Assembly: GCF_000160775.2 (NCBI RefSeq)
Contig: NZ_CM001024.1
Location: 2,222,686-2,286,685, forward strand
Direction of reading: 5' to 3'
DNA length: 64,000 nt
From: Aeromicrobium marinum DSM 15272
GTDB lineage: Bacteria; Actinomycetota; Actinomycetes; Propionibacteriales; Nocardioidaceae
Shown: in pieces, positions 28,795 through 38,177 of the stretch
Layout: every line of letters starts with the position of its first letter
Position numbering within the stretch: position 1 is the stretch's first letter
Notes under the pieces: generated by a model
Database searches by the model: none
Seen by the model: only the letters and a program-made list of their open reading frames with translations
Told to the model about the DNA's origin: nothing
Program-made: the position numbers and the translations under genes

Positions 28795-29374
28795 CCGACC
28801 CACCCGCTTCTCCTGCCTGCTGTTCCAGCAGCGCAACGGCAGCCGGGGTCAGGCTCCCGCCGTCGCCCTCGTCCGGTCGTGTGAGCAGTCCCCTATCGCG
28901 GGCCACGCGAATCCGTGCACTCAGTGTGTTTCGACTGATGCCATAGCGAACAGAAAGGTTCTTGATGGGGTTCCGCTGACCCGCGGCCACGGCATCGGCA
29001 TAGATCCTCGCGAGCAGAGCAAAATCTCGATCCGTCGAGAAGCGCGAGGGAATTGGATCCATGTAGCCATGAGTCTGCGCCCACTCAAGCTTGGCGCGCT
29101 TGATCCGTCGGCGCGCATCTTGCATCGGCACCGCGCGCAACACGTCGCCGGTAAGCAACTCGTCCCTAGACGACTCCTCTGCCCTCCCGTCCTCATCTAC
29201 GAACGGTTCGACGGTGAGAGTCTCCGGGCCGGTATCGAGACCCGAGGTTGCCGAGCGGATCGTAACCATCCAAAGATCGAGCACTCGGTACCTCACCTCT
29301 ACGTCGTCGTCCACATCTGATCCGGAGAGCTCCGACACCAGCTCAGCCCCATCCGTAATTCGCGTGTAGGTCAT
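28787..29374 (-). CDS. Predicted DNA-binding regulator of the element
   Basis: A 195-aa protein I cannot assign to a named family. The N-terminal half is acidic and beta-rich. The C-terminal half has a helix-turn-helix-like segment, NPIKNLSVRYGISRNTLSARIRVAR-type (about residues 125-165), followed by a short helical tail. It is cotranscribed with the integrase, overlapping its start by eight bases. It is divergent from the Xis-like gene, the usual place for an element repressor or activator. Confidence 0.6.
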   Translation of the reverse strand: MTYTRITDGAELVSELSGSDVDDDVEVRYRVLDLWMVTIRSATSGLDTGPETLTVEPFVDEDGRAEESSRDELLTGDVLRAVPMQDARRRIKRAKLEWAQTHGYMDPIPSRFSTDRDFALLARIYADAVAAGQRNPIKNLSVRYGISRNTLSARIRVARDRGLLTRPDEGDGGSLTPAAVALLEQQAGEAGGSDG

Positions 29375-29489
29375 GGGTCGAGATTAACACACGACACGCG
29401 GCAAGAGGCCCTTGTAGCGGCGTCTAGGTATTCGTAGATTGGTCTCGTTGGCCCCAGCCGTATGGCCCTTCGACCTTGAGTCACCCGCC

Positions 29490-29540
29490 AGGCATGCGTG
29501 GTCCAAATTTCGCCCATCGCGGCTGAGCAGCCGCATGCCT
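29490..29540. promoter_or_regulatory. Inverted repeat in the divergent regulatory gap
   Basis: AGGCATGCG at 29490-29498 is repeated inverted as CGCATGCCT at 29532-29540, within the 178-base gap between the divergent regulator/integrase and Xis operons. It could be an operator or a looped site. It ends 12 bases before the Xis start. Confidence 0.4.
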
Positions 29541-29552
29541 ACAGGAGCTTCA

Positions 29553-29747
29553 ATGCCCACCACCATTGCTGAGCCGTTTTGCGACACCGAGGAAGCAGCG
29601 GCCTTCCTCCACAAGCCGCCCAGCTGGGTGTATGCCAATGCGGGGCGCCTCAGGATCCCCCGCTACAAGGTCGGCAATCACTGGCGCTACCGACTGAGTG
29701 AGCTGGCCTCGTGGGTCGAGTCCCACGCGTCAGGGTCGCTCAAGTGA
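29553..29747 (+). CDS. Excisionase-like helix-turn-helix protein
   Basis: A 64-aa MerR-like/excisionase-family DNA-binding protein: CDTEEAAAFLHKPPSWVYAN forms the winged-helix entry and IPRYKVGNHWRYRLSELASWV the wing and recognition part. Such proteins direct integrase toward excision or act as element regulators. AGGAG lies six bases before the ATG at 29553. Its stop overlaps the next start (GTGA), so it heads the rightward operon. Confidence 0.8.
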   Translation: MPTTIAEPFCDTEEAAAFLHKPPSWVYANAGRLRIPRYKVGNHWRYRLSELASWVESHASGSLK

Positions 29748-30046
29748 CGGCTGCATCGGCCTTCGCCGACGCCCGCCCAGTTGGCCCAGCGATCAATGAG
29801 GAACAGACGAGGCTGGTCATCAGGGCCGGCGACCGGGTCGAGGAACTCCACGCGCAGTACGCCAAGGCGGTCCATGACTGGCGGAGAGCCCGCGGCGTGC
29901 AGGTCACCCCGGCGTTCGCTGAGGTGCAGCGCCTTGTTCTCGCCATCGACGTCGCTGAAGCTGAACTCGATAGAGCGCAGGCAGGTGGGCCCGTTGCCGT
30001 TCACCCCTTTGGCCCACGACGTCGGTCCACAGGTGGTTGCTTGTGA
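29744..30046 (+). CDS. 100-aa hypothetical protein, helical
   Basis: Begins at a GTG overlapping the Xis stop and ends just inside the start of the ATPase gene. It is mostly helical (NEEQTRLVIRAGDRVEELHA; EVQRLVLAIDVAEAELDRA), possibly a short coiled coil. I recognise no domain. Its position between the Xis-like and ATPase genes suggests a replication or regulation accessory. Confidence 0.6.
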   Translation: MTAASAFADARPVGPAINEEQTRLVIRAGDRVEELHAQYAKAVHDWRRARGVQVTPAFAEVQRLVLAIDVAEAELDRAQAGGPVAVHPFGPRRRSTGGCL

Positions 30047-30999
30047 TCAGCCTCAAGCGACTCGAGGACGTGGAACTCACGGCCTACGAAGACTCGTTCC
30101 TCATCGGCGACCTACTGACCAATCGCGCCACCATACTTAGTGGCGAACCGAAGTCCGGCAAGACGCTCTTGGCGGCGGGCATGGTGATCGCCCTACTCAA
30201 CGGTGAAGACACCTTCCTGGATCTGCCGATCTTCCGACAGGCACACCACGTCGTCTTTGGCCTCACCGACGACGGCGCAGAGGAAGAGCTCAAGGCCCGC
30301 CTGCACGATGCGGTCCCCCCGGGCAGCGTGAGCGTCTTCTCGATCCGTGAGCCGGGCGAACCCGACTACTGGGTCACGGTGCGCGACAAACTCGCAGAGT
30401 CAGGGGCGGACCTGTTCGTTCTCGACAACATGCTGGGCTCGTTGAAGGCTGGAGAAGACATCGCCAACTCCGTCACCGGGCAGGGCATCGTCACAATTCT
30501 TCGCATCCTGACCGGCAGCGGTGTCCCGGTGCTGGCGATAACCCACACGCCGAAGGGCAACTCCGAGGGCCTGTCGGTTTCCTCTTCGGTCATTGGCGGC
30601 CGAGCTATCGCTGCCGGTGCGCGTGGAGTAGCAACCCTCCGCAATAGCCAGAAGCAGGGACGCCGTTTGGCCACGGCAATGAACCGCGGCCACCAAGAGC
30701 TAGACATCAGGGTCAGCGTGGAGCGACGGTCCCCGGACTCCGAGGTGCCTGTCTGGAGCCGTGCTATCGCACCTGCCGCGGAATCCAAGAAGCGCAATCG
30801 GGCCGGGGACGACGCCGTGAACATGGGGCGCCTTGCCGACTACCTCGTTGCCGAGCAGCCGGCGGACGCCGGCAGCTTCAGGGCCGTCGCTGAGAAGCAT
30901 GCCCAGCAGTTCCGGGTGTCGAAGAACAAGGCCCAGCGAGGACTGAAGAACTTCGCCCACCTGGACGGCGGCAAGTGGATTGCCGGGGCCAAGCCGTGA
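30043..30999 (+). CDS. RecA-like/RepA-type AAA ATPase
   Basis: A 318-aa RecA-fold ATPase of the AAA_25/RepA type found in plasmids, phages and satellites, where hexamers act as replicative helicases. Walker A is GEPKSGKTLL near residue 40, Walker B DLFVLDNMLGS near 125-136, and the sensor segment VLAITHTPKG follows. A C-terminal winged-helix-like tail (FRAVAEKHAQQFRVSKNKAQRGL) may bind DNA. It starts at the GTG 30043 after AGGTGG; an upstream TTG at 30037 is possible. It suggests the element can replicate after excision. Confidence 0.78.
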   Translation: MISLKRLEDVELTAYEDSFLIGDLLTNRATILSGEPKSGKTLLAAGMVIALLNGEDTFLDLPIFRQAHHVVFGLTDDGAEEELKARLHDAVPPGSVSVFSIREPGEPDYWVTVRDKLAESGADLFVLDNMLGSLKAGEDIANSVTGQGIVTILRILTGSGVPVLAITHTPKGNSEGLSVSSSVIGGRAIAAGARGVATLRNSQKQGRRLATAMNRGHQELDIRVSVERRSPDSEVPVWSRAIAPAAESKKRNRAGDDAVNMGRLADYLVAEQPADAGSFRAVAEKHAQQFRVSKNKAQRGLKNFAHLDGGKWIAGAKP

Positions 31000-31446
31000 C
31001 CTCGCGTGCGGCGTGCGTGTGTGCGTACCCCCCCTTAGTAGAACCCCCCGCACGCACACACATGAAAAACGCCGGGGCGACCCTAGGAGCACCGGCACGC
31101 CGGGCCGCAGGGAGCGCGCTGACGACGCCTGCGGGCGTCGACAGGCGCCGAGTAGCCATGACGCACGTAGGCACTCTGCCCTGGGCAGAGCGCCGGGCGC
31201 GCAATGAGGGCGTCGTGGGACTCCGCCCTGTCGCTGGTCCCGGTAGAGCGCTTCAGCGCTCTCCATTCACGTCCGTCCCGGTCAGGCGTGCGGTAGCTCG
31301 CCTGCGTTGACCTCTGGGCCGCTGGTCTGACGACCAGCCCCGGTTTCTGTTTCGTCCGTTCGCTGCGCACCAGCGCAGCGCCCATCCATTCCCCCTTTGG
31401 GGGCATCGCTGCCGGTGCCCTCCTGGGGCACCCGTTAGGGGTACTC
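31000..31446 (+). promoter_or_regulatory. Hairpin-dense noncoding leader or origin candidate
   Basis: I see no convincing gene in these 447 bases. There is a row of hairpins: 31174-31190 (CTCTGCC/GGCAGAG), 31245-31262 (AGAGCGCT/AGCGCTCT), 31321-31338 (GCTGGTC/GACCAGC), 31361-31380 (CGCTGCGC/GCGCAGCG), a CCCCC-TTT-GGGGG stem near 31391-31403 and GGTGCC/GGCACC near 31415-31433. They lie between the ATPase and SNF2 genes. This could be a structured 5' leader, a small RNA, or an origin of replication or transfer; none is proven. Confidence 0.5.
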
Positions 31447-32874
31447 ATGATCGACACCTTGTCCGCCCCGGACATCTTCACTGGCTCACTTGAACCGCAC
31501 CAGCTCGACGCTGCCGACTGGCTGATGGACCACCCTCGCGCGCTCTTGGCCGACGACGTCGGCTTGGGCAAGACCGTCGAGGCGATCGCCTACATCGCTC
31601 GCTTGGACTACGCAGGCGAGCTGCCTGAAGGTCGCACGTCGGTCATCTGGATCACTGAGGCGAGCCTGCTGAAGCAGACGGCCGAGGAGTTCGCTCGCTT
31701 CGCTCCCAGCCTGGCCGTGCTGACGTCCGACGATCGTCTCTTCGAGCCCGGCGGAAGCACGCTGCGCTGGGCGAGGTTCCATTCGAAATTCCCGTCTGGC
31801 GTGGACGTGGTGGTCGTGTCGCACGAACTGGCCGGCAATCGTGGCAGCGTCCTCAACGACAGGTTCGGTACCCCACCCCTTGTGGTGATCGACGAGGCGA
31901 TGGCGCTGAAGAGCGGCGGACCACGCCACACCAGGATTTCCGAGATCACGGCGGCTGCCACGCGGGTGTTGGCGATGACAGCGACGCCGTACGAGAACTC
32001 GCCGCTTGAGACATACAACATTCTGCGTCTGCTGCACCTGCCGGACCTCTGGACGTCCGGTGAGTTCGACAGCCGCTTCGTGGAGTGGGCGCCCGCGTAT
32101 CAGATTCCAGGTACGTGGAAGACGGTTCCGGCGAGGCCGCTGGGGGTGCGGCCGGAGGCCCGGGCCGAGCTTGCTGCCTACCTGCACAAGGTGATGCTTC
32201 GGCGGACGGTGGAAGACATCGGGGGTGCCGTGCCCGTTCGGGTTGGTGAGCAGGTGCGCTGGGTTGAGCTCTCGTCGGAACAGGCTGATGCGTACGACGT
32301 CGCCGCTCAGAACCGCGGCGGTGTCGGGCACATCCGGCGCACGGTCGCTGCCCGTGGGGCGGGTGACAGCTCTGCGCTGGTGGACGAGTTCATGCGCTAC
32401 CTGGACTCACCGAAGACCCCGTCGAAGGTGATCGTCTACTGCGAAACGCTCGGGATCATCCACATGGTGTGCGAGCGGCTTGAGGCCGCCGGTATCGGCC
32501 ACGTCAGCATCGAAGGCGCCAACAAGGCACCCGACCGGACCATCGCCCTTGCGGCGTTCCGAGACCGGCCAGAGGTCCGCGTGCTCGTTGGCTCGAAAGT
32601 CCTCGAGCTCGGTCTGAACATTCAGCACTGCAACGCCCTCGTGACGCTCGACTGCTCCGACAACCCGCAACGGGAGCGCCAGCGGGAGGGCCGCATCCGA
32701 CGGCTGGGGTCGCCGCACGAGACGTACACGCATCTGACCCTCATGCCGGAGACCCCGACGGCGCGCAAGAAGTGGCAGACGCTCGAGCGCAAACGACGCG
32801 AAGCCGAAGCGCTGCTCAGGCGCCAGGACAACCAGACGACCGACCCCACCACCACGTACGGAGATCACCGATGA
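31447..32874 (+). CDS. SNF2-family DEAD/DEAH-like helicase
   Basis: A 475-aa superfamily 2 helicase with SNF2-type order: DDVGLGKTVEAIAYIARL (motif I), VIWITEASLL, VVVSHELAG, VVIDEAMALK (motif II, DEAM instead of DEAH), MTATPYENS (motif III), then the helicase C domain with KVIVYCETLGI and a degenerate motif VI in RQREGRIRRLG. It is compact and lacks a visible targeting domain. Phages often carry such short SNF2-like helicases for recombination or replication. The stop overlaps the start of the giant gene (ATGA), so they are coupled. Confidence 0.85.
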   Translation: MIDTLSAPDIFTGSLEPHQLDAADWLMDHPRALLADDVGLGKTVEAIAYIARLDYAGELPEGRTSVIWITEASLLKQTAEEFARFAPSLAVLTSDDRLFEPGGSTLRWARFHSKFPSGVDVVVVSHELAGNRGSVLNDRFGTPPLVVIDEAMALKSGGPRHTRISEITAAATRVLAMTATPYENSPLETYNILRLLHLPDLWTSGEFDSRFVEWAPAYQIPGTWKTVPARPLGVRPEARAELAAYLHKVMLRRTVEDIGGAVPVRVGEQVRWVELSSEQADAYDVAAQNRGGVGHIRRTVAARGAGDSSALVDEFMRYLDSPKTPSKVIVYCETLGIIHMVCERLEAAGIGHVSIEGANKAPDRTIALAAFRDRPEVRVLVGSKVLELGLNIQHCNALVTLDCSDNPQRERQREGRIRRLGSPHETYTHLTLMPETPTARKKWQTLERKRREAEALLRRQDNQTTDPTTTYGDHR

Positions 32875-35800
32875 GCAACTTCCTCAACGACCTGTGGGAG
32901 AAGACGAAGAACACAGGCAAGGCGACGATCCAGATCGCCACGCTCCCCGCGGGCCTCGCCATGGATGTGGCGCGGCAGCTGCCGGGCACTGAGGCGCTGG
33001 ATGATGGTCCGGCCGGCTTCTTCACCGGCAAGGGCGCCGCTGACTTCCTGATCGGCGAGGGCACCCTGACCGGCTGGTCAGTGAACCGCGCCGGCGAGGG
33101 CCTGGACTGGACGTACCGCAACGCGATCGAGAACCCGATCGAGACGACCTGGTTGAAGTTCTCGTCGTGGGCGTCGCACGACTCGTGGTCGCCGAACGCT
33201 GGCATCTCGTGGGCTGAGGCGTGGGAACGCTCCCGCGAGCGCAGCCTCGGACAGACGTTGCAGCTGGTTGGCAACGAGATGGCTGAGACGGTGCGTGATG
33301 GCACCGGCCTCAACACCCAGGATGCCATCGGGTCTATCCCGTTTGTGGGCGCGTACTTGTCTGGTGCTGGCATCGGCGTCGAGGAGAACAGCGACATCGT
33401 CGCGGCAGACCGTGACGCCTGGGCTGAGTTTCAGGAGTATTCGCCGTTCTGGTCGGGCGCGTTGGCGACGACCACGGACCTCAGCGCGCAGGTCGCGCTT
33501 GACCCGTTCCTGCTGGCGGCGAAGCCGCTGGGCGCCCTGCGCCAGGCCCGCAACCAGCGCCCCGTCCGCGAGGGCGAGGAGAACAACCTCGCCGAGCTGA
33601 TGGCGACGGAAGACCGGGGCGAGGTGCCGGTCTTCGGGATGACGTTCTCGCAGCGTCGCGCGGGCCTGCGCTCGCGCACGGACCCACTGATCGGGACGAC
33701 GAAGTCTGAGACGGTTTTCGAGGACGGCGTCGCCGTGTTCGACGAGGCCGGGAACCCGGTCGAGCGCGTCGTTACCGACAGGGCTGGCTGGCTGGATGGC
33801 AAGTCGGCGACGCAGGTGTACGCAGGTCTGAACCTGCGCACGCATGCGTACGGCACGGAGATTGCCACGCTGCTGTCGCGCACGAACCAGATCGCTGATG
33901 CCGGCGCGCGGGTGGATACCCGCCGCGACATCCTCGCGGCCATGGGCGGCGATCCGACTGCGATGGGCCGCCTGGCTGAGCGCGCGGAGACGGAGGAGTT
34001 CTCCTACGTCCTGTCGAACGCGATGCGCGCCCGCGGTGACGGCAGCCTCCAGGTGGCGATCACTGACGAGATGAACGCTGCCGCGATCGCCCGCGGAGAG
34101 GCTCTCCCCGCCTACTCCGATCCGGCCGTCGTGGCCGGCATTGAGCGTGAGATCACGTCCGCCGAGGGCTACTCCACGTGGCTGTACGGCGCGATGAAGG
34201 ACCGCACCTTCCGGGTGAGTCCTGGCGGGCAGCGCGCGCTGGCGCGGCTGGATCGCCGCGGCCTTGGCCGCGACGGCACCCTGAACACTGGCTTTGAGCG
34301 TGTCGACAACTTCGTCAACGACCGCATGCTGGGTCGCTGGCGCTCCAACGGCTCACCCGTGGACGAGGCTCTGGCGGCCTCTGACGAGCTGAACCCGGCA
34401 CCGCTGGCTGATGATGCCCTCGCCAACGGTCGCGTGTACCAGCCGGAGCGCTCGGTGCGGTTCACCTCGAGCAATGGCACGCCTGCCATCGCCATCCGTT
34501 CGGGCCTGAAGACGGCCGGCTGGGTTGCCGGCGGCTGGATTCCGAAGGCAGGCGCCGCGGTGTCGGACGCCTTGCGCGGTCGCGTCACCCACGGCTCTCT
34601 GAATGTCGAAGACCCGCACCTGTCGGTGGCTGTCGCGCAGGACATGGCCCGCCGCGCCGGCCTTGCACCGGAGCGCGTGCAGGCCCTCACCGACGGCGTG
34701 ATCGCCGCGGAGACTGCGCCGGCGCGCGCCATCGCTGTCGCCCGCGCCCAGGACGAGGCGATGGCTGCCATCGCTGAGCGCTACGGCGTCGACAAGGACA
34801 CCCTGGCGGCCATCTCGCAGGACCACTCGAAGCGTGCCGAGGCTGTCGCTGCCGCCATGCGCGGTCAGTCGTACAGCGGCCACGTGCGTGTGGGTGACGA
34901 CGGTCGCCCCACACGCGGCGACGTGATGATGCTGCCCGACGAGGGCGGCACCGTGGTCGCGCCGATCCTCAACACGCAGACCGCGAACCACATGCTGCTG
35001 ATGGACCTGGACTACGTCGAGGCGTGGCTGAAGCGTGACAACGTGCTCGCTTCGGTGAGCGCGGTACTGCGCAACGGCCGCAACCCGAACCCGCTGGTGG
35101 CTCGCGCCAACGAGGCCGGTTTCAACTCGAAGGTGACGAGCACCTGGAAGGGCACGTCGGACCGCCTGGTGCGTGTTGGCGCTGAGCGCAGCAACACGTG
35201 GTGGAAGCGTTCGGTGCTCCTGCTGCGTGCCCCGTCGTACGCGGCGCGCAACTCCATCGAGGAGGAGCTGCGCGTGATGGCTGTCGGCCGCACCGCGGCC
35301 GTGACCGACGAGGCTGTCGCGCAGGCGTACCATGACGCCCGTGACTTCGCCCGCCGTCGTGGCTGGACGAAGGATCAGGTCAACGAGTCTCTGCCGGCGT
35401 TCACCGAGCTGAACCTCGCTCGGACGCGCTTGGCGGACCTGACCGAGGATGCCTCCGACCCGGACCTCGCCGCCGAGGTCGCCACGATCAAGGCGGAGCT
35501 GAAGCGACTGCGGAGCCAGCGTGAACGACAGTTGAAGGATGGCGGTGACGTCGCGCAGGTGGATGCTCGAATCGCGTACCTCGAGTCGCGCCCCGCCCTG
35601 CTCGAGCAGGCGCAGTGGAGCGAGGAGGCTGCGGCGCTGCGCGCCCAGGTGGAGTCCCTCGAGGCCGCCCTGAAAGACCCGCAGTTCTCGGGCCAGGGCA
35701 CTCGCACGCTGCCCGGCTTCGGCGACACGCAGTTCCCGAACGCTTTCGAGGGCAGCCGCGGCGCCATCTACCGCGAGCTGTCGAAGACCAGCCAGTTCGA

Positions 35801-38177
35801 CAATGATGTCACCGGTTTCGCTGACGGCACCTACGCCCGCTTCCGCGGGCTGGGAGAGGCTGTCGATATTGACGTGTCCGTGGCCGGCACGCCGCAGGAC
35901 GTCATTGACCGCCACGGCGAGGCTTGGTCCTGGATTCTGAACAAGCAGATTGCTCAGGATGCGGCCGGCCGGGTGGTTCTCCGTGGCATGGCTGACGAGC
36001 TCGAGCCTGACGAGATCGTGGCCCGCGTGCAGCGCTTCCTGAAGTCCGACGAAGGCCGGGACTACCGCAACGGCAACATCGTCCGCCACCACGACCCGGA
36101 CGCGTGGGCCGAGGAGATCACCGACATGGTGATGCACTACGCCCCCACGTCGAACCTGTCGCGGAACCTCCTCGAGCGCGAGGTCGGCTTCGACGAGTTG
36201 CAGGCGGCGTTCCCGGACCACACTGTGCGCCCCCGGGCGCACCCCGCCGGCGTGGATTCCCTGATCGGCGTCAAGGCCGGTCGCATCGACCGGTGGTCTG
36301 CGCACGCCTTCCAATGGATCGACAAGATGTCGGTGCAGCGCATGACACGCCACCCCATGTTCAAGGTGCACTTCGAGGCGGAGCAGACGCGCCTCGCCGG
36401 CGACTACCTGCGCAAGGCGCAGCTTGAGCGCGGCGACGACGCCATGATCTCACTGGACGAGATCAACGACATCACGGAGCAGGCTCGCCGCTCGGCGGCG
36501 CTGAACGTGCGTCGCACCTTCTACGACACCACGTCGCGTTCGCACGCGGCGGAGAAGATGAAGTACCTGTACCCGTTCTTCGCGGCGCACCAGGACTCCA
36601 TGTCGTTCTGGGGTCGCGCCATCGCGCAGCGACCTGAGGTGCTGCGCGGGTTGCAGATCGCGTTCAACCAGCCGTATGCGCTGGGTCTGGTCGTTGACCA
36701 GGACGGCAACGTGGTGGAGCCGGGCGAGGGCATCCTCGAGTCGGATCACCGGGTGCTGTTGCAGGTGCCGGCCGCTTGGGGCGGACCGGACCCGGAAGAT
36801 CCGACACAGCAGGGAACCGGGTGGAGCGTCAACATCAACTCCGCCAACCTGATCACGCAGAACGGGTCCATCCTGAATCCAGGTGCCGGTCCGCTAGCTG
36901 CGATCCCGGCCGCGTACATCGCCACCAAGTTCGGCTCCTCTGATGAGCGAATCGGCGGCATGATGCGCTGGTTCAACGCCTTCGGCGCCCCGAACACGGG
37001 TGACAATCCGCTGCTGCCGGAGGCACTGCAAGCACTCGACCAAGCGATTCCGACGCCGATCAAGCGACTCGGCACCTTGTTTGATGCCTACAGCCAGAAG
37101 CACTCGCGTGAGTTCGTCGACATGTGGTCGATCAAGTTCCAAGAGGCTCAGGTCGAGTTCCACGAGAAGTACGATCGCCCCCCGAACTCGCAGGAGGCGG
37201 CCGAGCTCGAGCGCGAGGTCGACGAGGTCGTGAAGTCGATGGCGCTCCTGCGAGCGTTCTCCTCGATCCTGTCGCCGGTGCAGCCCCGGCCCCAGTCCAA
37301 GTTCGAGGGCTTCATCAAGGAGTACCAGCGTCTCGCCGACGAGGGCCGCAACAGCGGCCAGGGCTGGGCCTGGGCCACCGACAAGTTCCTTGACCGCTAT
37401 GGCGAGGAGTACATCTACCTGACGCGTTCGTCGTCGGAGTACCGGGCCAACATCGACCCGACGACGGCGACGGTGCGCGCGCTGAAGGCGTACGAAGACC
37501 TCACTGAGGACACGCCGCCGGAGGTGTGGCAGGCGATTGTCGGCGGCGAGGGTGAGGGTGCGTTCAGCATCGACGCCTACCGCTGGATGCAGCAGAAGGA
37601 CATCGCCCTGACCCAGGGCGGGGGCAAGCTGATCGACCGCAAGAGCGTGCGTGACGCCATGTTCTCGACTGCTGTCAGCGCCGGCTACCGCGAGTACAAC
37701 AAGGCGATGGACCTGTTGCAGTCCATCGCCACGCAGAACGGTCTGGTGTCGCCGAACGATCACCCCGAACTGCGCAGACTCCGCGCGGAGGTCATCGACG
37801 AGCTGTCTGAGCGGTTCCCGCAGTGGGCGGAGAACCGGATCGGTAAGCGCGACTACGAGTCGACGATCCTGCCTGGCCTACGGAAGGTTGCCGCTGATCG
37901 GCGGCTGTCGCGCGACCCTGCCCGTGGTGACATCCGAGCACTCAACGACTACCTGTTCTACCGCGGAGTCATCGTCGATGAACTCCAGAAGCGCGTAGAC
38001 GCAGGAGAACCTGGCTCGATCACGGCGCAGGCGAACGCCGACATCCTCACGCTGTTCGTGGGGATGGTGGACGAGCTGAGCGAGAGCAATACCCACTTCG
38101 CCAACTATCACGTCCCGGGTCTGATCGACCGTGACCCCTTGTACCGCCCCGACCTAATTGGAGAGACGACCAGATGA
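32871..38177 (+). CDS. Giant 1,768-aa phage-like protein, unknown function
   Basis: The largest gene of the element. It is not repetitive and has no signal peptide. Visible parts: an N-terminal hydrophobic or amphipathic stretch (residues 15-35), a Gly-rich hydrophobic segment SIPFVGAYLSGAGIGV (about 150-165), a charged coiled-coil region (about 855-940), and a YLYPFFAAHQDSMSFWGRAI segment near 1230-1250 like the aromatic F-F-x-A motif of very large phage and polyvalent proteins. The C-terminus is helical and charged. Size and amphipathic segments fit an internal virion/ejection protein or a polyvalent MGE protein; this is inference. GGAG precedes the ATG, which overlaps the helicase stop. 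Confidence 0.7.
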   Translation: MSNFLNDLWEKTKNTGKATIQIATLPAGLAMDVARQLPGTEALDDGPAGFFTGKGAADFLIGEGTLTGWSVNRAGEGLDWTYRNAIENPIETTWLKFSSWASHDSWSPNAGISWAEAWERSRERSLGQTLQLVGNEMAETVRDGTGLNTQDAIGSIPFVGAYLSGAGIGVEENSDIVAADRDAWAEFQEYSPFWSGALATTTDLSAQVALDPFLLAAKPLGALRQARNQRPVREGEENNLAELMATEDRGEVPVFGMTFSQRRAGLRSRTDPLIGTTKSETVFEDGVAVFDEAGNPVERVVTDRAGWLDGKSATQVYAGLNLRTHAYGTEIATLLSRTNQIADAGARVDTRRDILAAMGGDPTAMGRLAERAETEEFSYVLSNAMRARGDGSLQVAITDEMNAAAIARGEALPAYSDPAVVAGIEREITSAEGYSTWLYGAMKDRTFRVSPGGQRALARLDRRGLGRDGTLNTGFERVDNFVNDRMLGRWRSNGSPVDEALAASDELNPAPLADDALANGRVYQPERSVRFTSSNGTPAIAIRSGLKTAGWVAGGWIPKAGAAVSDALRGRVTHGSLNVEDPHLSVAVAQDMARRAGLAPERVQALTDGVIAAETAPARAIAVARAQDEAMAAIAERYGVDKDTLAAISQDHSKRAEAVAAAMRGQSYSGHVRVGDDGRPTRGDVMMLPDEGGTVVAPILNTQTANHMLLMDLDYVEAWLKRDNVLASVSAVLRNGRNPNPLVARANEAGFNSKVTSTWKGTSDRLVRVGAERSNTWWKRSVLLLRAPSYAARNSIEEELRVMAVGRTAAVTDEAVAQAYHDARDFARRRGWTKDQVNESLPAFTELNLARTRLADLTEDASDPDLAAEVATIKAELKRLRSQRERQLKDGGDVAQVDARIAYLESRPALLEQAQWSEEAAALRAQVESLEAALKDPQFSGQGTRTLPGFGDTQFPNAFEGSRGAIYRELSKTSQFDNDVTGFADGTYARFRGLGEAVDIDVSVAGTPQDVIDRHGEAWSWILNKQIAQDAAGRVVLRGMADELEPDEIVARVQRFLKSDEGRDYRNGNIVRHHDPDAWAEEITDMVMHYAPTSNLSRNLLEREVGFDELQAAFPDHTVRPRAHPAGVDSLIGVKAGRIDRWSAHAFQWIDKMSVQRMTRHPMFKVHFEAEQTRLAGDYLRKAQLERGDDAMISLDEINDITEQARRSAALNVRRTFYDTTSRSHAAEKMKYLYPFFAAHQDSMSFWGRAIAQRPEVLRGLQIAFNQPYALGLVVDQDGNVVEPGEGILESDHRVLLQVPAAWGGPDPEDPTQQGTGWSVNINSANLITQNGSILNPGAGPLAAIPAAYIATKFGSSDERIGGMMRWFNAFGAPNTGDNPLLPEALQALDQAIPTPIKRLGTLFDAYSQKHSREFVDMWSIKFQEAQVEFHEKYDRPPNSQEAAELEREVDEVVKSMALLRAFSSILSPVQPRPQSKFEGFIKEYQRLADEGRNSGQGWAWATDKFLDRYGEEYIYLTRSSSEYRANIDPTTATVRALKAYEDLTEDTPPEVWQAIVGGEGEGAFSIDAYRWMQQKDIALTQGGGKLIDRKSVRDAMFSTAVSAGYREYNKAMDLLQSIATQNGLVSPNDHPELRRLRAEVIDELSERFPQWAENRIGKRDYESTILPGLRKVAADRRLSRDPARGDIRALNDYLFYRGVIVDELQKRVDAGEPGSITAQANADILTLFVGMVDELSESNTHFANYHVPGLIDRDPLYRPDLIGETTR

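Noticed and set aside
34353-36371. 672-codon minus-strand frame inside the giant gene
   Set aside because: Composition is that of a GC-rich antisense shadow; the plus-strand frame has overlapping starts with both neighbours.
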